Below are positions 28,060-35,618 of a DNA stretch of 42,753 nucleotides, piece by piece. Numbering within the stretch: position 1 is the first letter of the stretch; each line of letters opens with the position of its first letter. The stretch is taken from NCBI GenBank assembly GCA_004210915.1, contig SEGS01000021.1, positions 1 through 42,753 on the forward strand, given 5' to 3'. The DNA comes from Variovorax sp. (GTDB taxonomy: Bacteria > Pseudomonadota > Gammaproteobacteria > Burkholderiales > Burkholderiaceae_C). A model generated the notes under the pieces. The model saw only the letters and a program-made list of their open reading frames with translations, searched no databases and was not told the DNA's origin. The position numbers and the translations under genes are program-made.

Positions 28060-29799
28060 TCAATGCCCGAATGCGCGCAGCCCCAGCAGGACGACCACCG
28101 TCAACGTCAGCAGCGCCGTCGCGCCTTGCCAGAAGCGCACGGGGTGCCGTTCGACCAGCGCCGGTGCGCGCGGACGCAGGAACTCCTGGCCCGGCGCGCG
28201 CAAGTCTTGCGCGAACTCGGAAACCGCCTCCTGCCGCTTCGCCGGGTCGGGATGCAGCGCCTTCTGCAGCACCGCATCGAGCCACGCCGGCAGCTCGGGC
28301 CGGAAGTGGCGCACCGGCACATAGCGCAGCCGGTGGGTGTCCGCCGCCGAGCGCACGCGCAAGGCATGCAGGCCGTATGGCAACTGCCCGGTCAGCAACT
28401 GGTAGGTGATGACCGCGAGGGAAAACAGATCGGACCGCGGACTGCCTCCCTGGCCGATGAAGTACTCGGGCGCGGTGTACTGCAGGGTGCCCGCGATGGC
28501 GAGTGCGTCGCGCCGGCCCGGGCTGTCGGCCAGGCCCGCCACATGGGCGGACGCCAGGTCGATGATCTTCACCGTGCCGGCGCGGTCGATCATCACGTTC
28601 TCGGGGCGCAGGTCCTGGTGCAGCATCTCCTTGCGGTGCAGCGCCTCCAGCCCGCGCGTCAGCTGCTCGACGAGGCCGCGCACGCTGTCCAGGCTCGGCT
28701 TCGGATGGTCGACATGCCACTGCGCCAGGGTCTGGCCATCGACGTATTCCATCGCGACATAGAGGTGCGCGCGCGGCCGGTCGATCGCGCTCGCTTTGAG
28801 CACATGCGGGCTGTCGATGCGCCGCGCCACCCATTCCTCGAGCACGAAACGGTCGAGGTAATCGGCGTCCTCGCGCAGGTCGACCGACGGCAGCTTCAGC
28901 ACGACCTGCTGGCCGCTGGCATCGTCGATGGCCAGGTGTATATGGCTGCGCGCGCTGACCTGCAGCTCTCGCACCAGCGTGAAGCCCTCGAAGCGGGCGC
29001 GCGGCCCCAGCGGCGGCGAGATCGCCAGGTCGGCGCGCTGCAACTGCAGTTGCGCCGCATCGGGCGCCGGCAGCGCGTCGATGCGCACGAGCTGCACGGT
29101 CGCGTCGTCCTCGCCGCCCCGCGCCTGTGCTGTGGTTGCGAGCCATCGCGCGGCTTCGTCGAAGTCATCGCCGCAGCGCGCGAGCGCGTCGTGCACCGCG
29201 GCCGCATCGAGGTGCGCGTAGGCGCCATCCGTGGCCAGCAGGTAGATCTCGCCAACCTCGGCGGCCCAATCGCGGTAGTCGATCTCGACCCGCGCGCCGG
29301 CACCGAGCGCGCGGCCCAGGTACGACTCCACCGAGGAGAGGTGCACGCGATGGTCTTCGGTGAGCTGCTCCAGCGCGTTCGAGTGCAGCCGGTAGATGCG
29401 CGAATCGCCGACATGCAGCATGTGCACATCGCGCCCTTTGAAGATCAGGGCGCTGAAGGTGCAGACGTAGCCGCTGTCCTTGTTGAAGCGCGCGTCGCTG
29501 CGCATCGTCTGCGCGTGCAGCCAGCCGTTGGTGGCGCCCAGCACGCGCTGGCCTGCGCGGCGCACCGACCAGGCATCCGAGGTGGCGTAGTAGTCGTCCA
29601 GAAAGCCGCGCACCGCGGCAGCGCTGGCCACCTGGCTCACGCGGCTGGAGCCGATGCCATCGGCCAGCGCGACCGCGATGCCCTTGGCCGCCTGCAACGC
29701 CCCCGCGGGCAGCATCGCGCCGTGGAAGTCCTGGTTGACCGCCGACTTGGCGCCCGCCAGCGAATGCTGGCCGAGCGTCACGCGCAGGGTGGAGCCCAA
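28060..29799 (-). CDS. Bifunctional PP2C phosphatase and serine/threonine kinase, tail-anchored
   Basis: This is a 579-residue fusion. The PP2C domain (1-240) has ADG at 46-48, GDSRIYR (131-137), TDG (190-192) and EDD (230-232), the usual metal ligands. The kinase domain (270-530) has Lys302 (VVLKLP), the catalytic loop HQDLRPEN (394-401) and an APE motif (YTAPEYF), but the DFG motif reads IDLAS (413-417) and the glycine-rich loop is not recognisable. A single C-terminal membrane span (about 553-575) anchors it. It is the last gene of the nirB-nirD-nirC operon. Similar genes sit with nirBD in Pseudomonas and other Burkholderiales, which points to control of nitrite/nitrate assimilation; the substrate is unknown. 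Confidence 0.87.
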   Translation of the reverse strand: MGSTLRVTLGQHSLAGAKSAVNQDFHGAMLPAGALQAAKGIAVALADGIGSSRVSQVASAAAVRGFLDDYYATSDAWSVRRAGQRVLGATNGWLHAQTMRSDARFNKDSGYVCTFSALIFKGRDVHMLHVGDSRIYRLHSNALEQLTEDHRVHLSSVESYLGRALGAGARVEIDYRDWAAEVGEIYLLATDGAYAHLDAAAVHDALARCGDDFDEAARWLATTAQARGGEDDATVQLVRIDALPAPDAAQLQLQRADLAISPPLGPRARFEGFTLVRELQVSARSHIHLAIDDASGQQVVLKLPSVDLREDADYLDRFVLEEWVARRIDSPHVLKASAIDRPRAHLYVAMEYVDGQTLAQWHVDHPKPSLDSVRGLVEQLTRGLEALHRKEMLHQDLRPENVMIDRAGTVKIIDLASAHVAGLADSPGRRDALAIAGTLQYTAPEYFIGQGGSPRSDLFSLAVITYQLLTGQLPYGLHALRVRSAADTHRLRYVPVRHFRPELPAWLDAVLQKALHPDPAKRQEAVSEFAQDLRAPGQEFLRPRAPALVERHPVRFWQGATALLTLTVVVLLGLRAFGH

Positions 29800-29815
29800 G
29801 TCGCGGCTCCTTCGA

Positions 29816-30631
29816 TCAGCGCACCACGACGCGGTTGGCGGCGGTCTTGTAGTGCGTCGCGTACAGCGTCAGGCCGACGAAGGTCAGGCCGCCGACCAGG
29901 TTGCCGATGACGGTCGGGATCTCGTTCCAGATCAGGTAATCCATGATCGTGAAGTTGCCGCCCAGCATCAGGCCGATGGGAAACAGGAACATGTTGACGA
30001 TGCTGTGTTCGAAGCCCATGTAGAAAAAGATCATCACGGGCATCCACATGCCGATGGCCTTGCCCGACACGGTGGTCGACATCATGGCCGCCACCACGCC
30101 GGTGGACACCATCCAGTTGCACAGCACGCCGCGGATGAACAACGTCAGCATGCCGGCCGCACCGTGCGCGGAATAGCCCAGCGTGCGACCTTCGCCGATG
30201 TGGCCGATCTTTTCGCCGATGGCGTTGGGCGCTTCGGAAAAGCCGAAGGTGAAGATGATCGCCATGAAGACGGCGACGGTGAAGGCGCCTGCGAAGTTGC
30301 CGCAGAACACCAGGCCCCAGTTGCGCAAAACACCCTTCCAGGTGGCGCCGGGGCGCTTGTCGAGCACGGCGAGCGGCGCCAGCGTGAACACGCCGGTGAG
30401 CAGGTCGAAGCCCATCAGGTACAGCATGATGAAACCGACGGGGAACAGCATCGCGCCCACGAGCGCATTGCCGGTGTTGACGGTGACGGTGACCGCAAAG
30501 GCCGCGGCCAGCGCGAGGATGGCGCCGGCCATGTACGAGCGGATCAGCGTGTCGCGCGTGGACATCAGGAGCTTCGATTCACCAGCGTCGACCATCTTGG
30601 TCACGAATTCGGAGGGTGCGAGGTAGGCCAT
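29816..30631 (-). CDS. nirC: Formate/nitrite transporter family channel (NirC/FocA)
   Basis: This 271-residue protein with six hydrophobic segments has FNT-family features: the LFPVGFIMLYLMGFDLLTG segment, GNFAGAF, the RGVLCNWMVSTGVV segment and FEHSIVNMFLFPIGLMLGG, which contains a central-pore histidine. It should form a pentameric channel importing nitrite. It lies between nirD and the kinase/phosphatase, so nitrite rather than formate is the likely substrate. The start ATG 30631 follows nirD by 39 bases. Confidence 0.9.
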   Translation of the reverse strand: MAYLAPSEFVTKMVDAGESKLLMSTRDTLIRSYMAGAILALAAAFAVTVTVNTGNALVGAMLFPVGFIMLYLMGFDLLTGVFTLAPLAVLDKRPGATWKGVLRNWGLVFCGNFAGAFTVAVFMAIIFTFGFSEAPNAIGEKIGHIGEGRTLGYSAHGAAGMLTLFIRGVLCNWMVSTGVVAAMMSTTVSGKAIGMWMPVMIFFYMGFEHSIVNMFLFPIGLMLGGNFTIMDYLIWNEIPTVIGNLVGGLTFVGLTLYATHYKTAANRVVVR

Positions 30632-30670
30632 GGGGTTTCCTTGGAACTTTGAAAATTGAAGTGGGTGGAC

Positions 30671-31012
30671 TCAGGCGAGCGCGACGTGCACGCGGCCCTG
30701 TTCGACGCGCACCGCATGGGCGCGCACCGAGTGCTGCGGCGCTTCGAGGCATTCGCCATTGCGCAGGTCGAAGTGGTTCTTGTAGAGCGGCGACGCGACG
30801 ACGATGCGGTCGCCCAGGCTGCCGACCAGCCCGCGCGACAGCACGCTGGCCTGCGACTTGGGATCGACGTTGTCGATCGCGAAGAACTGCTCGGCCGCGC
30901 CGACGTGGAAGATCGCGACGTGCACGCCGTCGACCAGCGCACAGACGCCGGTGTCGGGGAGGATGTCCGTGGCGGCGCACACGGGCGTCCAGTGGGTGGG
31001 TTCGTTGCTCAT
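30671..31012 (-). CDS. nirD: Nitrite reductase (NADH) small subunit
   Basis: This 113-residue protein starts at ATG 31012 (MSNEPTHW), 19 bases after nirB. It has the Rieske-like NirD fold (CALVDGVHVAIFHV, FFAIDNVDPKSQASVLSRG, SPLYKNHFDLRNGEC) but lacks the Cys-His cluster ligands of true Rieske proteins, as normal for NirD. It is the partner of NirB in the cytoplasmic siroheme nitrite reductase. Confidence 0.93.
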   Translation of the reverse strand: MSNEPTHWTPVCAATDILPDTGVCALVDGVHVAIFHVGAAEQFFAIDNVDPKSQASVLSRGLVGSLGDRIVVASPLYKNHFDLRNGECLEAPQHSVRAHAVRVEQGRVHVALA

Positions 31013-31031
31013 GGTGGGTGTCCTCGTGCGT

Positions 31032-33563
31032 TCAGGCCGTGGCGGTGTCGGCGTCGGCGTCGGCGCGCTCATCCGCGCGGGCCGGCCGGATCTGGCCGCG
31101 CTCTTCGACGAACACGATGTGCTCGTCCTTCTTCTCGCTGTTGACGAAGGAGCGGAAGCGCTGGCGCGTCGCCGGGTCGTTGACGGCGGTCTTCCACTCG
31201 CACTGGTAGGTGTCGACCACGTGCTGCATCTGCGTTTCGAGCTCGGCGCCCAGGCCCAGCGTGTCCTGAATCAGCACGCCCTGGAGGTAGTCGAGCCCGC
31301 CCTCGAGGTTGTCGCGCCAGGTGCTGGTGCGCTGCAGCCGGTCGGCCGTGTGCACGTAGAACATCAGGAAGCGGTCGACCAGCTTGATGAGCTCGGTCTT
31401 CGACAGCTCGGTCGCGATGAGTTCGGCATGGCGCGGCTTCATGCCGCCGTTGCCGCAGACGTAGAGGTTCCAGCCCTTCTCGGTGGCGATGATGCCCACG
31501 TCCTTGCCCTGCGCTTCGGCGCATTCGCGCGTGCAGCCCGAAACGCCGAACTTGATCTTGTGCGGCGTGCGCAGGCCCTTGTAGCGGTTCTCCAGCTCGA
31601 TCGCCAGGCCCATGCTGTCGTCCACGCCGTAGCGGCACCAGGTCGAGCCGACACAGCTCTTCACGGTGCGCAGCGACTTGCCGTAAGCGTGGCCCGACTC
31701 GAAGCCGGCCGCGATCAGCTCTTCCCAGATCGGCGGCAACTGCTCGACGCGGGCGCCAAACAGGTCGACGCGTGCGCCGCCGGTGATCTTGATGTACAGG
31801 CCGTACTTCTTGGCGACCTGGCCGACGGCGATCAGCCCATCGGCTGTGACCTCGCCGCCGGGCATGCGGGGCACGACCGAGTAGCTGCCGTCCTTCTGGA
31901 TGTTGCCGAGGAAGTAGTCGTTGCTGTCCTGCAGGCTGGCCAGGTCCTTCTTGAGCACGAAGTCGTTCCAGCACGAGGCGAGGATGCTCGCCGCGGTCGG
32001 CTTGCAGATGTCGCAACCGAGGCCCTTGCCGTGTTGGGCGAGCAGGTCGGCGAAGGTCTTGATCTCGCCCACGCGCACGAGGTGGTAGAGCTCCTGGCGC
32101 GAGTACGCGAAGTGCTCGCACAGGTGGTTGTTGACGGCCATGCCGCGCTTGGCCATCTCCATCTTCATCACCTGCGTGACCAGCGGCACGCAGCCGCCGC
32201 ACGAGGCGCCCGCCTTGTTGCAGGCCTTCATGTCGGCGATGGTGCAGGCGCCTTCGCCGACCGCAGCGCAGATCTGGCTCTTGGTCACGTTGTTGCACGA
32301 GCAGATCTGCGCGGTGTCGGGCAGCGCTTCCACGCCGAGGCCGACAGGGGCCTTGCCGTCGCTCGACGGCAGGATCAGGAACTCCGGTTCGGCGGGCAGC
32401 GCGATGCCGTTGAGCGCCAGTTGCAGCAAGGTGCCGTACTCCGCGGCATCGCCCACCAGCACCGCGCCCAGCAGCTGCTTGCCGTCTTCGCTCACCACGA
32501 TCTTCTTGTAGATCTGCTTGTGCTCGTTCACGTATTTGTAAGAGCGCGACTTCGGCGTCTTGCCGTGCGCGTCGCCGATGCTCGCGACGTCGACGCCCAT
32601 CAGCTTGAGCTTGGTGCTCATGTCCGCGCCGGAAAACGCCGCGTCTTGCTGACCCGCGATATGTTTGGCCGCAACGCGCGCCATGTCGTAGCCCGGCGCG
32701 ACGAGGCCGAAGGTCTGGTCGTTCCACGCGGCGCATTCGCCGATCGCATAGACGTCGTGGTCGCTCGTGCGGCAGTGCGTGTCGATCGCGATGCCGCCGC
32801 GCGCGCCCACGGCCAGCAGGCTCTGCCGAGCCAGTTCGTCGCGCGGGCGGATGCCGGCGGAGAACACGATCATGTCGGTCTCCAGGTGCGTGCCGTCGGC
32901 GAACACCATCCGGTGCCGGGCGGTCGCGCCATCGACGATCTCGACCGTGTTGCGCCCGGTGTGCACATGCAGGCCCAGCGCCTCGATGCTGTGGCGCAGC
33001 GCGCGGCCGCCGCCGTCGTCGACCTGCACCGCCATCAGGCGCGGCGCGAACTCGACCACGTGCGTTTCCAGGCCCAGGTCGCGCAGCGCCTTCGCGCATT
33101 CGAGGCCCAGCAGGCCGCCGCCGACCACCACGCCCGTCTTCGAGCGGGCGCCGCATTCGGTCATGGCTTCCAGGTCTTCGATGGTGCGGTAGACGAAGCA
33201 GTTGGCGCGGTCGCGCCCCGGCACCGGCGGCACGAAGGGCGACGAGCCGGTGGCGAGCACCAGCTTGTCGTAGTGCACGACTTCGCCATCGGCCGTGGTC
33301 ACGGTGTTGTTGCGGCGCTCGATCGCCACCGCGCGGGCGGCGAGGCGCAGCGTGAAGCCGCTGCGCTCGAAAAAGCCGGGTTCAACCAGAGACAAGTCTT
33401 CGGCCGTCTTGCCGGCGAAAAATTCGGAGAGGTGCACGCGGTCGTAGGCGGGGCGGGGCTCTTCGCAGAGCACCGTGACCTCTGCCCCCGCGATGCCGAG
33501 TTCGTCGAGTTGCTCGAGGAACTTGTGGCCCACCATGCCGTGACCAATGACTGCAATCTTCAT
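31032..33563 (-). CDS. nirB: Nitrite reductase (NADH) large subunit
   Basis: This is an 843-residue protein starting at ATG 33563 (MKIAVIGHGMVGHK). In order: FAD-binding domain (from residue 1), NAD-binding motif GVVVGGGLLGLE, a BFD-like [2Fe-2S] domain (CSCNNVTKS, CGGC), a ferredoxin-like sulfite/nitrite reductase domain, and the siroheme/[4Fe-4S] ligands in SCVGSTWCRYG and SGCTRECAEAQGKD. It reduces nitrite to ammonium with NADH for assimilation. The last 20 residues are acidic and Ala-rich. It is the first gene of nirB-nirD-nirC-kinase. A nitrate reductase is not in the window. Confidence 0.95.
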   Translation of the reverse strand: MKIAVIGHGMVGHKFLEQLDELGIAGAEVTVLCEEPRPAYDRVHLSEFFAGKTAEDLSLVEPGFFERSGFTLRLAARAVAIERRNNTVTTADGEVVHYDKLVLATGSSPFVPPVPGRDRANCFVYRTIEDLEAMTECGARSKTGVVVGGGLLGLECAKALRDLGLETHVVEFAPRLMAVQVDDGGGRALRHSIEALGLHVHTGRNTVEIVDGATARHRMVFADGTHLETDMIVFSAGIRPRDELARQSLLAVGARGGIAIDTHCRTSDHDVYAIGECAAWNDQTFGLVAPGYDMARVAAKHIAGQQDAAFSGADMSTKLKLMGVDVASIGDAHGKTPKSRSYKYVNEHKQIYKKIVVSEDGKQLLGAVLVGDAAEYGTLLQLALNGIALPAEPEFLILPSSDGKAPVGLGVEALPDTAQICSCNNVTKSQICAAVGEGACTIADMKACNKAGASCGGCVPLVTQVMKMEMAKRGMAVNNHLCEHFAYSRQELYHLVRVGEIKTFADLLAQHGKGLGCDICKPTAASILASCWNDFVLKKDLASLQDSNDYFLGNIQKDGSYSVVPRMPGGEVTADGLIAVGQVAKKYGLYIKITGGARVDLFGARVEQLPPIWEELIAAGFESGHAYGKSLRTVKSCVGSTWCRYGVDDSMGLAIELENRYKGLRTPHKIKFGVSGCTRECAEAQGKDVGIIATEKGWNLYVCGNGGMKPRHAELIATELSKTELIKLVDRFLMFYVHTADRLQRTSTWRDNLEGGLDYLQGVLIQDTLGLGAELETQMQHVVDTYQCEWKTAVNDPATRQRFRSFVNSEKKDEHIVFVEERGQIRPARADERADADADTATA

Positions 33564-33700
33564 TTCGTGTCCTGCGCTTGCGGGTTGGAACAGGCGAACC
33601 GGCAGCCCGATGGCCGTCAGTTCGCTCAAATTCCGCCCTCATTAGCGGAGGCACTGTGAGACCCGCAGCAGCGGCGCCGGGGCACAGTGCCCAGAGTCAT

Positions 33701-33714
33701 GCAACAACCGTGCC
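33701..33714 (-). promoter_or_regulatory. Predicted sigma-54 promoter of nirB
   Basis: Read on the minus strand the sequence is GGCACGGTTGTTGC, with GG and GC separated by exactly ten bases. It agrees with the -24/-12 consensus TGGCAC-N5-TTGC at nearly all positions; only the first T is C. Transcription would begin near 33690, about 125 bases before the nirB start codon. Confidence 0.65.
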
Positions 33715-33764
33715 GCCCTTCCGAAGCCGGATCGCGCAGGCAGGCGCTCACGGAGGCGCACGCA

Positions 33765-33781
33765 TGCGCCTGGACGGTGCA
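33765..33781. promoter_or_regulatory. NtrC-like enhancer site upstream of nirB
   Basis: TGCGCC-TGGAC-GGTGCA is a 17-base dyad that matches the enteric NtrC site TGCACC-N5-GGTGCA with one mismatch. Its centre is about 80-85 bases upstream of the predicted sigma-54 start, a normal enhancer distance. It suggests nitrogen-limitation control of nirBD; binding is not shown. Confidence 0.5.
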
Positions 33782-34008
33782 TGCGGCGCAGCGCGCATGG
33801 CGCTGACGGCCCGGGAGGCATTCGATTGGTGCATTTGCACCTGGCCTGCCGGCGGCGGCAAGCCCGGCGGCCTAAGGCATCTTTCGGTCGCCGCCTACAG
33901 GCGGCTCGCGCTGTGGTCGCCAAGGTGAGGAGCGCGCTGACGAGCGCTGCGCAACCGCTGCGCAACGGACGAAAGTCGCCACAACGAACGAACGAGCGAA
34001 GAAGAGCC

Positions 34009-34668
34009 ATGAACACCCCCGATGAATTTGCGATCTCCCGACGTGGCCTGTTGAAGGCCGGCGCGGCCACCGCCTCGGCGTCCGCCGGCATGGCGGCCGA
34101 GGCCCAGTCCCGTGCGGCGCCCCCCGTGCCCGCCGATGCCGGCGCGCCAATGGCCGTGACGCTGAAGGTCAACGGTCAGACACGCCGGCTGTCTCTGGAC
34201 ACCCGGACCACCTTGCTCGACGCCCTGCGCGAGCACCTGCACCTGACGGGCACGAAGAAAGGCTGCGACCACGGCCAGTGCGGCGCCTGCACAGTGATCG
34301 TGGATGGCCGCCGCATCAATTCCTGCCTCACGCTGGCGGTCATGCACGAGGGCGCGCAGGTCACGACGATCGAAGGCCTCGGCCAGCCGGGCAAGCTCCA
34401 TCCGATGCAGGCCGCGTTCGTCAAGCACGACGGCTACCAGTGCGGCTACTGCACGCCGGGCCAGATCTGCTCGGCCGTCGGCGCATTGCAGGAAATCGAG
34501 CAGGGCGTTCCCAGCCATGTGAGTGGCGACCTCAATGTGAAGCCGCTGCTGTCGCCAGTGGAGTTGCGCGAACGCATGAGCGGCAACATCTGCCGCTGCG
34601 GCGCCTACAGCAACATCGTCGACGCCATCGGCGAAGTGGCCGGCATGACGGGCGGGGTGAAAGCATGA
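34009..34668 (+). CDS. paoA: Aldehyde oxidoreductase [2Fe-2S] subunit PaoA
   Basis: This 219-residue protein has a twin-arginine signal ([20 protein letters not shown], 11-30), so the folded complex is exported by Tat. The plant-type [2Fe-2S] cluster motif is [12 protein letters not shown]. The second cluster is bound by CGYCTPGQ and CRCGAYSN. It is closely similar to E. coli PaoA (YagT). It starts at ATG 34009 and overlaps paoB by four bases. It carries electrons from the molybdenum centre towards FAD. Confidence 0.93.
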   Translation: MNTPDEFAISRRGLLKAGAATASASAGMAAEAQSRAAPPVPADAGAPMAVTLKVNGQTRRLSLDTRTTLLDALREHLHLTGTKKGCDHGQCGACTVIVDGRRINSCLTLAVMHEGAQVTTIEGLGQPGKLHPMQAAFVKHDGYQCGYCTPGQICSAVGALQEIEQGVPSHVSGDLNVKPLLSPVELRERMSGNICRCGAYSNIVDAIGEVAGMTGGVKA

Positions 34669-35615
34669 AGGCCTTCACCTACGAGCGCGCGACCTCGCCT
34701 GCGCAGGCGGTGGCAGCAGCCGCCCGGGTGCCGGGGGCGCGTTTCATTGCCGGCGGCACCAACCTGCTCGACCTGATGAAGCTGGAGATCGAAACGCCAG
34801 CCCATGTCGTCGATGTGAACGGCCTGGGCTTCGACAAGATCGAGCCCACCAGCGACGGCGGCCTGCGCATCGGCGCACTGGTGCGCAACACCGACCTGGC
34901 GGCCGACGCGCGCGTGCGGCGCGATTACGGCGTGCTGTCGCGCGCGCTCCTGGCGGGCGCCTCGGGTCAGCTGCGCAACCGCGCGACCACGGCGGGCAAC
35001 CTGCTGCAACGCACGCGCTGCCCTTACTTCTATGACACCCACCAGGCCTGCAACAAGCGCCAGCCGGGCAGCGGGTGTTCGGCATTGGGCGGTGTGAGCC
35101 GTCAGCACGCCGTCGTCGGTTCGAGCGATGCGTGCATCGCCACCCACCCGAGCGACATGGCGGTCGCGATGCGGGCGCTCGACGCGACCGTGGAAACCAT
35201 GCGCCCGGACGGCGCGCGCCGGACCATTCCGATTGCGGATTTCCACACCCTGCCGGGCAACACTCCGAACGTCGAGACGGCCCTGGTGCCGGGCGAGCTC
35301 ATCACCGCGGTGCAACTACCCGCGCCCACCGGTGGCCGTCACATCTACCAGAAGGTGCGTGACCGGGCTTCCTACGCCTTCGCCCTGATCTCGGTCGCTG
35401 CCATCGTGCAGCGCGACGGAACGGGACGCGTCGCCGTGGGCGGGGTCGCGCACAAGCCCTGGCGCGTCGAGGCGGCCGAGCGCGAGCTGCCCCGCGGCGC
35501 CAAGGCCACCGCGGCGGTGCTCTTCGCAGGCGCCCGACCGACCGAACACAACGCCTTCAAGCTGACGCTGGTCGAGCGCACGCTCGACGCCGTGCTGGCC
35601 GATGCAAGGACCTGA
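34665..35615 (+). CDS. paoB: Aldehyde oxidoreductase FAD subunit PaoB
   Basis: This is a 316-residue FAD-binding protein of the xanthine dehydrogenase medium-subunit type ([14 protein letters not shown], then [19 protein letters not shown]). The insert [21 protein letters not shown], cysteines about 7-10 residues apart, is the extra [4Fe-4S]-binding segment that distinguishes PaoB from ordinary family members. It starts at ATG 34665 in an ATGA overlap. It ends three bases before paoC. Confidence 0.93.
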   Translation: MKAFTYERATSPAQAVAAAARVPGARFIAGGTNLLDLMKLEIETPAHVVDVNGLGFDKIEPTSDGGLRIGALVRNTDLAADARVRRDYGVLSRALLAGASGQLRNRATTAGNLLQRTRCPYFYDTHQACNKRQPGSGCSALGGVSRQHAVVGSSDACIATHPSDMAVAMRALDATVETMRPDGARRTIPIADFHTLPGNTPNVETALVPGELITAVQLPAPTGGRHIYQKVRDRASYAFALISVAAIVQRDGTGRVAVGGVAHKPWRVEAAERELPRGAKATAAVLFAGARPTEHNAFKLTLVERTLDAVLADART

Positions 35616-35618
35616 ACG

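Larger units (their letters stand above)
33564..34008. other. 445-base divergent intergenic region between nirB and paoA
   Basis: There is no credible gene on either strand. It holds the predicted nirB sigma-54 promoter and an NtrC-like site listed separately. It also has a symmetric GGTGCA-TT-TGCACC element at 33828-33841, a GC-rich hairpin GCCGCC-TACA-GGCGGC at 33890-33905 and a short AACG tandem repeat just before paoA. I see no clear paoA promoter. Confidence 0.6.

Noticed and set aside
30804..33659. A 951-residue plus-strand open frame opposite nirB
   Set aside because: The nirB reading frame carries all cofactor motifs; the opposite frame is Val/His/Ala/Arg-rich shadow coding with no recognisable domain.
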